Source of the DNA: SCGC-AAA076-P13 sp963926355
GTDB taxonomy: Bacteria; Pseudomonadota; Gammaproteobacteria; Magnimaribacterales; D2472
Assembly (NCBI GenBank): GCA_963926355.1
Contig: CAWUWW010000007.1
Location: forward strand, 1-24,729
Length of the DNA stretch: 24,729 bases
Direction of reading: 5' to 3'
The position numbers and the translations under genes were made by a program. Of the stretch, positions 1 to 5,894 are shown one piece after another (position 1 is the stretch's first letter; each line of letters begins with the position of its first letter). The notes under the pieces were generated by a model. That model was given only the letters and a program-made list of their open reading frames with translations, searched no databases and was not told the DNA's origin.

Positions 1-1
1 G

Positions 2-250
2 GCTCCGAAGGTTACTGAGATTAATAATCTAGATCAAGAGATATCAGAAGCTTGCAGATACCTTCCGGATACAAATAAACAGTCATATTTAATAAGCGCT
101 CCTGAAAAGGATAGGGATGGAAATCCTTATGTTATTAGATATAACAAAACAGAAGATGTTCATTATTTGGCATCTGAGAAAGATGGTAAGAAAACTAAAT
201 GGACAGCTCTTTATAATAATGGGGAATGGGTGCAGAACCTCAAAAGTTAG
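2..250 (+). CDS. topA: DNA topoisomerase I, C-terminal end (partial, 5' end outside window)
   Basis: This is the last 82 codons of a gene that enters from the left edge in frame 2 and stops at TAG 248-250. The translated tail carries the pattern of the C-terminal repeat domain of gammaproteobacterial type IA topoisomerases: a segment reading DRDGNPYVIRYNK, then a stretch ending in WTALYNNGEWV that resembles the 'GW-AFY--GKWV' end of Pseudomonas-type TopA. The enzyme relaxes negative supercoils through a transient 5'-phosphotyrosine, but the catalytic domain is outside the window. Support comes from this tail and from the downstream neighbours, two small genes and lexA, which sit beside topA in Pseudomonas. 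The stop overlaps the start region of the next gene, so the two are probably cotranscribed. Confidence 0.75.
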   Translation, partial: APKVTEINNLDQEISEACRYLPDTNKQSYLISAPEKDRDGNPYVIRYNKTEDVHYLASEKDGKKTKWTALYNNGEWVQNLKS

Positions 251-687
251 TGGATTCAAAAGAATTAATTAATTTATACCTAGACATATCTGAAGAAATT
301 TTTTCCAAGCTAACATTTGATAAGTCGAATTTAGACATAACAAATAAGTTTCTCTTCTTCCTTTCTTTAGAGAAAAGCTTTGATTGCTTGGCAGATAGTA
401 TTTTAAATCAGATGGGCATAGACTTGCCTGATGCCGAATCTCTTAACGCTAAAGCAAAGTGGAATAAGTTAGCCCTTGAGCCGTCATTAAAAAATATTAT
501 TTTTAAAGAACAACAGCCCGATGGCTTTATCTTTGATTTTTATAATGTGAAAGATAAATTATATACCCCGGTTAATGACTCCATAATTATCTCTAATCAA
601 ACAAATAACTTGAAAAAATATATTTTGATACTAGATAGTTATAAAAGGTTTACGCTCTTACTTCGAAAAACTTTAGATGAGTGTTAA
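226..687 (+). CDS. Small conserved protein downstream of topA (DUF6586-like by position)
   Basis: This is a 153-residue soluble protein with no signal peptide or membrane segment. It is rich in Leu, Lys, Asp and Ile and predicted to be largely helical. I do not recognise a catalytic motif. In Pseudomonas the gene directly after topA encodes a protein of similar size from the DUF6586 family, and the helical N-terminus here fits loosely, so that assignment rests mainly on position. The ATG at 226 would overlap topA by 25 bases and lacks a well-spaced ribosome site. A GTG at 250 gives a one-base overlap with the topA stop (TAGTG), begins nearer the expected domain start and is a good alternative. 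Function unknown. Confidence 0.6.
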   Translation: MGAEPQKLVDSKELINLYLDISEEIFSKLTFDKSNLDITNKFLFFLSLEKSFDCLADSILNQMGIDLPDAESLNAKAKWNKLALEPSLKNIIFKEQQPDGFIFDFYNVKDKLYTPVNDSIIISNQTNNLKKYILILDSYKRFTLLLRKTLDEC

Positions 688-708
688 GCTAATTAAATGG
701 AAAAAAAT

Positions 709-966
709 ATGTCAAATTACCTTGAGCTAGCACAGCTCCCAGACGGCTCTATAGTCTTAAGAAGATCAGATGATCATGAAAACCCAATTGTTAAGATTGA
801 TTTCTCAAAAGAATCTAAGGAATTTTTACAAGGACAGGAGTTAGCAGTAGCAAAAGAGATGATAAGGGCTGGAATAGAGAGCGTGAGCGGAAATGTTAAT
901 GATGTTGATGAGTTCTTTGAAAATCAAAAAGAGAATCTAGCTAAAAAGCCAGTTATTCTTCATTAG
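709..966 (+). CDS. Conserved small protein of unknown function (topA-lexA interval)
   Basis: This is an 85-residue acidic protein beginning MSNYLELAQLPDGSIVLRRS. It combines a short beta-rich N-terminus with a helical segment (FLQGQELAVAKEMIRAGIESV) and an acidic C-terminus. It resembles the small protein encoded between topA and lexA in Pseudomonas (PA3009-like), which also starts with a Y-L-E-L segment followed by VLRRSDD. An in-frame ATG at 697 would add four residues; I prefer 709 because the N-terminus then matches the family and a GGA lies about nine bases upstream. The stop TAG (964-966) overlaps the lexA stop on the other strand. No function can be assigned; conservation next to lexA is suggestive only. 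Confidence 0.65.
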   Translation: MSNYLELAQLPDGSIVLRRSDDHENPIVKIDFSKESKEFLQGQELAVAKEMIRAGIESVSGNVNDVDEFFENQKENLAKKPVILH

Positions 967-1580
967 TTTTCTCTAATAAGACCTATACTTTTTCCTTCAA
1001 TATATAACTCTGTTTCCTCTAAATTAATTTCAATATCAGAAAAGTCATTATTAGCAGGCTGAAGATGAATAATACTTGGAGAGTGCCTGTGGAAATATTT
1101 TACAGTAACTTCATCGTCTATCCTTGCGATAACAATGTCTCCATTTTTAACATCTTGAGTTTTTTTGACTGCTATGAGGTCATCTTCCATAATACCTGCA
1201 TCCTTCATACTTAAGCCTTTAACTCTTAGAAAGTAATCAAAATTTGAGCCAAAGAAGCCTTTAGGACATTTAACATTCTTTTCAATATTTTCTGTTGCAA
1301 GAGTGGGTGAGCCAGCAGCAACCAAGCCAATAATTGGATAACCTAAATCTTCTTCCTCCGCAGTTTCTGGATTATTAATTGCAATTCCTCTTGATGTTCC
1401 ACTTTCTATCGAAATAAAACCTTTTTTCTCTAATGCTCTTAAATGTGTTTCAGCAGAGTTTGGAGATTTAAAACCTAATTCACGACAAATATCCGCTCTT
1501 GTTGGAGGAAAGCCTGTTTTCTTAATGTAAAGTTGAATACAATTAAGTACTTTAGATTGTTGGGATGTTATGTCTTTCAT
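963..1580 (-). CDS. lexA: LexA repressor, SOS regulator
   Basis: LexA represses SOS genes and cleaves itself when RecA filaments form on damaged DNA. From the ATG at 1580 the protein has 205 residues (E. coli 202). Residues 1-65 form the winged helix (QSKVLNCIQLYI, then PPTRADICRELGFKSPNSAETHLRALEKKG in two parts). The autocleavage bond is Ala89-Gly90 in VAAGSP. The catalytic dyad is Ser124 (KGLSMKD) and Lys161 (VTVKYF). All three sit five residues later than E. coli A84-G85, S119 and K156. An upstream ATG at 1640 would add 20 residues but would place the SOS operator inside the gene, so I reject it. There is no clear Shine-Dalgarno before 1580, and a TATAAT lies only 10 bases upstream, implying a very short leader. 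The gene converges on the small gene to its left with overlapping stops. Confidence 0.96.
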   Translation of the reverse strand: MKDITSQQSKVLNCIQLYIKKTGFPPTRADICRELGFKSPNSAETHLRALEKKGFISIESGTSRGIAINNPETAEEEDLGYPIIGLVAAGSPTLATENIEKNVKCPKGFFGSNFDYFLRVKGLSMKDAGIMEDDLIAVKKTQDVKNGDIVIARIDDEVTVKYFHRHSPSIIHLQPANNDFSDIEINLEETELYIEGKSIGLIREN

Positions 1581-1590
1581 GATATTTCTA

Positions 1591-1618
1591 ATTATACTGA
1601 ATATATATACAGTATAAT
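1591..1618. promoter_or_regulatory. Divergent promoter pair in a 28-bp near-palindrome
   Basis: The two halves of this segment are inverted copies with one mismatched pair. The left end read on the minus strand (1596-1591) is TATAAT, a perfect -10 box facing lexA. The right end (1613-1618) is TATAAT on the plus strand, facing the 5'-nucleotidase gene. No convincing -35 hexamer is seen on either side. Predicted starts are near 1584 for lexA, four bases before its ATG, and near 1625 for the plus-strand gene, giving a leader of about 24 bases. The LexA box lies between and overlaps both ends, so a bound repressor should block both promoters. Confidence 0.6.
1595..1614. promoter_or_regulatory. 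LexA operator (SOS box)
   Basis: TACTGAATATATATACAGTA differs at one base from the palindromic gammaproteobacterial SOS consensus (TACTGT-(AT)4-ACAGTA type). CTG at 1597-1599 and CAG at 1610-1612 have the expected spacing. It lies 15 bp before the lexA start and 35 bp before the divergent gene at 1649. This shows lexA autoregulation and, by geometry, SOS control of the divergent gene too. That the site binds LexA is an inference from the match. Confidence 0.92.
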
Positions 1619-1648
1619 AGCAAGTAACTTCTAATATCAAGATGAATT

Positions 1649-2551
1649 ATGACAAAAGAAGAATCAAAATTAATAATAGAAATTTCTTCTAGGGCTCTAT
1701 TTAACTTAGATGAGAGTCATAAAATTTATGAAAAAGAAGGCTTAGATTCATATCGAGATTATCAAATTGCAAATGAGGACAAGACTCTTGAACCGGGTGA
1801 GGCATTTAACTTGGTTAAAAAAATTCTTCAGATAAACACACTTTACAAAGATGAAAAAAGGATTGAAGTAATTCTTTTATCAAGAAATACATCAGATACT
1901 GGTTTAAGAATAAGAAATTCAATTGAAGCTCATGGCTTGGATATCAGCAGAGCTGCCTTTTGTGGCGGGGAGAGCCCGCATAGGTATGTAAAAGATTTTG
2001 GTGTTCATTTATTTTTATCCAGCAGTATGGAGGATGTAAAACTAGCTATAGAAAGTAATGTTGCTGCAGCTACAATTATCCCTAGAGAGGGCGATGAAAA
2101 ATCAACTCAAAACGACGGACAGCTAAAAATAGCTTTTGATGGTGATGCTGTTATTTTCTCAGATGACTCTGAAAAAGTATTCCATGAAGAGGGCTTGGAT
2201 GCTTTTATTGAGAATGAGATGAGGGCAACTACTGCTCTAAAAGAAGGGCCTTTTAAGTCATTTTTAGTTGCCCTAAATAAGATTCAAAACGATTTTGATG
2301 TAAATGATTGTCCAATTCGAACAGCCTTGGTAACTGCCAGGTCTGCTCCATCAGACAAAAGAGTAATTAAGACACTAAGAGAATGGGGAGTTAGAATTGA
2401 TGAATCTTTATTTCTTGGTGGCATGTCAAAGCAGCATTTTCTTAAATCTTTTCAAGCAGATATCTTTTTTGATGATCAAAAAAAACATATTATAGAAGCC
2501 ATGAAAAGTACAGCATCGGGACATGTTCCATACGGTATAAAAAATAAATAA
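1649..2551 (+). CDS. Cytosolic 5'-nucleotidase, cN-I family
   Basis: This is a 300-residue soluble protein of the family typified by vertebrate cytosolic 5'-nucleotidase I (PF06189 type), which hydrolyses nucleoside 5'-monophosphates, mainly AMP or dNMPs, to nucleosides. Family marks are the N-terminal 'SSRALFNLDES' segment, 'EPGEAFNLVKKIL' around residues 48-60, 'LLSRNTSDTGLRI-NSIEAHGLDI' around 72-96, the HAD-like acidic motif FDGDAVIFSDDSE at about 163-175 (D164 and D166) and a late FFDDQKKHI segment. Substrate preference cannot be read from sequence. It is divergent from lexA and shares its SOS box, so it is probably induced by DNA damage. thrH starts 15 bases after its stop. An ATG at 1642 is out of frame and not the start. 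Confident in the family, less so in the physiological substrate. Confidence 0.85.
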   Translation: MTKEESKLIIEISSRALFNLDESHKIYEKEGLDSYRDYQIANEDKTLEPGEAFNLVKKILQINTLYKDEKRIEVILLSRNTSDTGLRIRNSIEAHGLDISRAAFCGGESPHRYVKDFGVHLFLSSSMEDVKLAIESNVAAATIIPREGDEKSTQNDGQLKIAFDGDAVIFSDDSEKVFHEEGLDAFIENEMRATTALKEGPFKSFLVALNKIQNDFDVNDCPIRTALVTARSAPSDKRVIKTLREWGVRIDESLFLGGMSKQHFLKSFQADIFFDDQKKHIIEAMKSTASGHVPYGIKNK

Positions 2552-2566
2552 GTTAAAGGTATAAAA

Positions 2567-3175
2567 ATGGAAATAATATGTTTTGATATGGAAGGCACTC
2601 TTACTCCTGAGATATGGGAGCAAGTTGCTTACAACACAGGCATCGAAGATTTTAACAAAACTACAAGAGATATCCCTAGCTACTCAGAACTAATGGATTT
2701 CAGGTTAAAAGTTATGAGCAAACATGGCTTAAAACTTTCAGATATTCAAAGAGCCTCATCTCAATTAGACTTACTTCCAGGTGCTGAAGATTTTTTACTA
2801 GCAATTAGAGAAAATTTTCAAGTTGTCATCCTTTCCGATACCTTCCATGAGATAGCAAAACCACTTATGAAAGAAATGGGCTTTCCCTTGTTGTTATGTC
2901 ATAACTTTGAAGTCAAAGATGACAAAGTAATTTCATACAAACTTCGCCACGAACAAGCAAAAAAACAAGCCATTCAAGGCTTTCAATCGATGGGCTATAG
3001 ATGTTTTGCTGCTGGAGATTCATATAATGATATCCAAATGTTTGATGTTGCTGAAAAAGGTTTTTTTATCAATGCTCCTGTAAAAATTTCATCTCAATAT
3101 CCAGAAATTCAATCATTTGATAATTATCTAGATTTAGAAAATGCATTTAAAGAGAACTCTTTGTTTGTAAAATGA
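2567..3175 (+). CDS. thrH: Phosphoserine phosphatase / homoserine phosphotransferase ThrH
   Basis: This is a HAD-superfamily phosphatase of 202 residues. The Pseudomonas homologue dephosphorylates phosphoserine and can pass the phosphate to homoserine, linking serine and threonine synthesis. The nucleophile motif is CFDMEGTLTPEIW, with Asp7 as nucleophile and Glu9 in place of the second Asp, as in ThrH/SerB. 'TTRDIPSY' and 'KHGLKLSDIQ' are ThrH-type segments. Motif II is VVILSDTFHE (about 85-94), and GDSYND near residues 150-156 binds Mg2+. Length matches the family (about 203-205). An AAAGG lies shortly before the ATG. The gene follows the 5'-nucleotidase by 15 bases and overlaps queH by four (ATGA), so the three look like one operon. 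Confidence 0.93.
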   Translation: MEIICFDMEGTLTPEIWEQVAYNTGIEDFNKTTRDIPSYSELMDFRLKVMSKHGLKLSDIQRASSQLDLLPGAEDFLLAIRENFQVVILSDTFHEIAKPLMKEMGFPLLLCHNFEVKDDKVISYKLRHEQAKKQAIQGFQSMGYRCFAAGDSYNDIQMFDVAEKGFFINAPVKISSQYPEIQSFDNYLDLENAFKENSLFVK

Positions 3176-3834
3176 CTGATCATCTTAAGCTTAAGAATTA
3201 TGAAAGACCTAAGCTTCAAATGCCTGAGGAAAATACAAAGTTGTTACTTCATAGCTGCTGTGCACCTTGTGCAGGAGAGGTTATGGAAGCCTTAGCTGCT
3301 TCTAATATAGAGACTACGGTTTATTTCTACAACCCGAACATTCATCCTAAAGAAGAATATGAAATTCGTAAAAAAGAAAATAAAAGATTTTGCGATAAGC
3401 TTGGGTTCGAAAGTATTGATGGAGATTATGATAAAGATAATTGGTTTGAAAGAGTTAAAGGTCTTGAGAACGAGCCTGAAAGAGGAGCGAGATGCACAGA
3501 ATGCTTTGATATGAGATTTGAGAGATCTGCTTTGTTTGCAAAAGAAAATAATTTTGGAGTTTATGCTACAACCTTGGGCATATCTAGATGGAAAGATATG
3601 AATCAAATTAATGCATCTGGAACTAGGTCTGCAGAAAGATATAGCGATGTTACATATTGGGATTTTAATTGGAGGAAGCAAGGTGGTGCATCTAGAATGA
3701 TTGAGATTTCTAAAAGAGAAGAATTTTACCAACAAGAATATTGTGGCTGTGTTTACAGCTTAAGAGATACAAATAGATGGCGACAAAAGAACGACAAAGA
3801 TAGGATTATTAGAGGCATAAAATTCTATAGTTAA
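3172..3834 (+). CDS. queH: Epoxyqueuosine reductase QueH
   Basis: QueH (formerly DUF208) performs the last step of queuosine synthesis, reducing epoxyqueuosine to queuosine in the wobble position of GUN tRNAs. It replaces the unrelated cobalamin-dependent QueG. The 220-residue protein has the family's cysteine set: Cys29-Cys30 and Cys33 in LLHSCCAPC, Cys108 and Cys111 in ARCTECFDMR, and Cys191 and Cys193 in EYCGCVYSLRD. These would hold the iron-sulfur cluster and metal site. 'YNPNIHPKEEYEIRK' near residues 53-67 and 'TTLGISRWKDMNQIN' are also diagnostic. The start overlaps the thrH stop by four bases. No other queuosine gene is in the window. Confidence 0.94.
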   Translation: MTDHLKLKNYERPKLQMPEENTKLLLHSCCAPCAGEVMEALAASNIETTVYFYNPNIHPKEEYEIRKKENKRFCDKLGFESIDGDYDKDNWFERVKGLENEPERGARCTECFDMRFERSALFAKENNFGVYATTLGISRWKDMNQINASGTRSAERYSDVTYWDFNWRKQGGASRMIEISKREEFYQQEYCGCVYSLRDTNRWRQKNDKDRIIRGIKFYS

Positions 3835-3842
3835 TTCAAAAT

Positions 3843-3872
3843 TTGGGAATCAAACCTCCAATGCCTTATAAT
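3843..3872 (+). promoter_or_regulatory. Candidate promoter for prpBCD
   Basis: TTGGGA (3843-3848, four of six matches to the -35 consensus), an 18-base spacer and a perfect TATAAT (3867-3872). Only eight bases separate the -10 box from the prpB ATG, so the transcript would be leaderless or nearly so. No ribosome site is visible. It lies in the 46-base gap after queH. Confidence 0.55.
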
Positions 3873-3880
3873 CTTCTGCT

Positions 3881-4747
3881 ATGTCACCAGGCAAAAAATT
3901 TAGACAAGCTCTAGTAGAAAATAATCCTCTAGTTATCCCAGGAGCTATAAACGCATATTCAGCAATATTAGCTGAACAATCTGGTCATAAGGCTTTATAT
4001 CTCTCTGGAGGCGGCGTTGCTGCTGCATCATACGGTATTCCAGATTTGGGTATTACTACAATGGAAGATGTTCTTATAGACGTAAGAAGGATTTCAAATG
4101 CCTCCTCTCTCCCATTACTTGTCGACATAGATACTGGCTGGGGTGGAGCATTTAATATTTCTAGAACAATTAAAGAAATGATAGATGCGGGTGCCGGAGC
4201 TGTTCACATGGAAGATCAGATATCTCAAAAAAGATGTGGCCATAGACCAAATAAATCATTAGTTAGTTCTGAAGAAATGCAAGATAGAATTAAAGCAGCT
4301 GTCGATGGAAGGCATGATGAATCTTTTTTCTTAATGGCAAGAACTGATGCAATAGCATCTGAGGGTATTAATGCCGCAATTGATAGGGCGGCAGCCTATG
4401 TTGAGCAAGGTGCTGATGGTATATTTTTAGAGGCAGCGACATCATTGGAAGAATATAAGATATTTAAAGAACATATAAAAACTCCATTACTGGCAAATAT
4501 TACAGAATTTGGAAAGACTCCATTATTTACAAAAGATCAACTTGGTGATGTGGGTGTTGATATGGTTTTATTTCCATTAACTGCATTTAGAGCGATGAGT
4601 AAAGCAGCGGAAAAAATTTACATTTCACTGGCTAAAGACGGGACACAAGATGGTCTCTTAGATATAATGCAAACCAGAGAAGAACTATATGATCGATTAA
4701 ACTATCATAGTTTCGAAGAAAAGCTCGATGACTTATACAATAAGTAA
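3881..4747 (+). CDS. prpB: 2-methylisocitrate lyase PrpB
   Basis: PrpB cleaves 2-methylisocitrate to succinate and pyruvate, the last step of the methylcitrate cycle. The 288-residue protein begins SPGKKFRQAL, like E. coli PrpB. It has the isocitrate-lyase superfamily signature KRCGHRPNK with catalytic Cys119 (E. coli Cys123), the Mg2+-binding DIDTGWGG near residues 80-88, YLSGGGVAAASYGIPDLG near 44-61 and a C-terminal YDRLNYHSFEEKLDD. The KRCGHR form, together with length, separates PrpB from phosphoenolpyruvate mutases and true isocitrate lyases. prpC follows after a 22-base gap. The start is fixed by homology, and a promoter -10 box lies just upstream. Confidence 0.95.
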   Translation: MSPGKKFRQALVENNPLVIPGAINAYSAILAEQSGHKALYLSGGGVAAASYGIPDLGITTMEDVLIDVRRISNASSLPLLVDIDTGWGGAFNISRTIKEMIDAGAGAVHMEDQISQKRCGHRPNKSLVSSEEMQDRIKAAVDGRHDESFFLMARTDAIASEGINAAIDRAAAYVEQGADGIFLEAATSLEEYKIFKEHIKTPLLANITEFGKTPLFTKDQLGDVGVDMVLFPLTAFRAMSKAAEKIYISLAKDGTQDGLLDIMQTREELYDRLNYHSFEEKLDDLYNK

Positions 4748-4769
4748 TTTTTAGATTAAGGGAATAACA

Positions 4770-5891
4770 ATGGTAAAAAAATTAGAAGGTGCAGGACTTA
4801 GAGGGCAGGTAGCTGGTGAAACATCATTGTCTACAGTCGGTCAAATTGAAGGTCTTGCATATAGAGGTCATAAGATAGAAAAGCTTGCTGAAAAAGCTAC
4901 ATTTGAGGAAGTTGCCTACCTACTCTTATATAGCAAACTTCCCAATACATCAGAGTTAGCCGAATATAAATCTGTTTTAAAAAATCAAAGAGATCTTCCC
5001 TTAGCTTTAAAAGAGGTTCTTCAAAAAATACCAGCATCAGCTCACCCTATGGATGTAATGAGAACCGGTACCTCAATGCTAGGTAATCTTGAGCCAGAAG
5101 GAGATTTTTCAAATCAATTAAATTCTATCAATAGAATGATAGCTACAATGCCATCAATTGTTACTTACTGGTATAAGTTTTCTCATGAGGGAATTGATAT
5201 TGATTTAGTTAATAATGAAGAGACAATGGCAGGGCATTTCTTGCATATTCTTCATGGAAAAACTCCATCTGATCTTCATAGAAGGGTTATGGATGTTTCC
5301 TTAATTTTATATGCTGAGCATGAATTTAATGCATCTACATTTACAGGAAGGGTCTGCGCTTCGACAATGTCAGATATTCATTCTTGTGTTGTTGCAGCTA
5401 TTGGCTCTTTAAGAGGTCCATTGCACGGCGGTGCAAATGAGAAAGCTATGGAGTTAATTGAAAACTGGACTACCAGAGATGAGGCAAAAGAAAAAATATT
5501 ATCCATGCTAGAAAAGAAAGAAAAAATTATGGGATTCGGACACGCTGTTTATTCAATTCGTGATCCTAGAAATGCGGTTATTAAAAAGTATGCAGAAGAG
5601 CTTTCTAAACTTCATGAAAATGATGATTTATATCAAGTAGCGGATGAAGTTGAAACAGTTATGGCAGATGAGAAGAAAATGTTTGCTAATGCAGACTTCT
5701 TCCATGCACCTGCTTATTTTTATATGGGCGTACCTACAAAGTTATTTACACCAATATTTGTAATGTCTAGAGTTTCTGGTTGGTCAGCTCATTGTATGGA
5801 GCAACGTGCTAATAATAGAATTATTAGACCTAGTGCAGACTACATTGGTGTTGAAAACTCAGAATGGGTTGATATAGAAAATAGAGTATAA
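4770..5891 (+). CDS. prpC: 2-methylcitrate synthase PrpC
   Basis: PrpC condenses propionyl-CoA with oxaloacetate to 2-methylcitrate. The 373-residue protein starts with the short 'GAGLRGQVAGETSLSTVG' N-terminus typical of PrpC and lacks the longer N-terminal domain of E. coli-type GltA. Catalytic residues are His219 (GPLHGGANEKAM), His258 (GFGHAVYSIRDPR) and Asp309 (NADFFHAPAYFYMG), each exactly 16 positions before the E. coli PrpC equivalents. The C-terminal 'SGWSAHCMEQRANNRIIRP' is also typical. AAGGGA precedes the ATG, one of the better ribosome sites in the window. It lies between prpB and prpD, three bases from the latter. Some citrate synthase side activity is usual for the family. Confidence 0.95.
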   Translation: MVKKLEGAGLRGQVAGETSLSTVGQIEGLAYRGHKIEKLAEKATFEEVAYLLLYSKLPNTSELAEYKSVLKNQRDLPLALKEVLQKIPASAHPMDVMRTGTSMLGNLEPEGDFSNQLNSINRMIATMPSIVTYWYKFSHEGIDIDLVNNEETMAGHFLHILHGKTPSDLHRRVMDVSLILYAEHEFNASTFTGRVCASTMSDIHSCVVAAIGSLRGPLHGGANEKAMELIENWTTRDEAKEKILSMLEKKEKIMGFGHAVYSIRDPRNAVIKKYAEELSKLHENDDLYQVADEVETVMADEKKMFANADFFHAPAYFYMGVPTKLFTPIFVMSRVSGWSAHCMEQRANNRIIRPSADYIGVENSEWVDIENRV

Positions 5892-5894
5892 ACT

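Noticed and set aside
1581..1640. Upstream ATG giving a 225-residue LexA
   Set aside because: The extra 20 residues are translated from the SOS operator and promoter, and LexA proteins begin at the MKDITSQQ position.
1642..1692. Short reading frame from ATG 1642, just before the nucleotidase start
   Set aside because: It is out of frame with the nucleotidase and stops after about 16 codons; nothing suggests a leader peptide.
3292..3735. Minus-strand open frame of 147 codons within queH
   Set aside because: It is antisense to conserved QueH motifs; the Phe/Ile/Ser-rich composition is typical of a shadow frame in AT-rich DNA.
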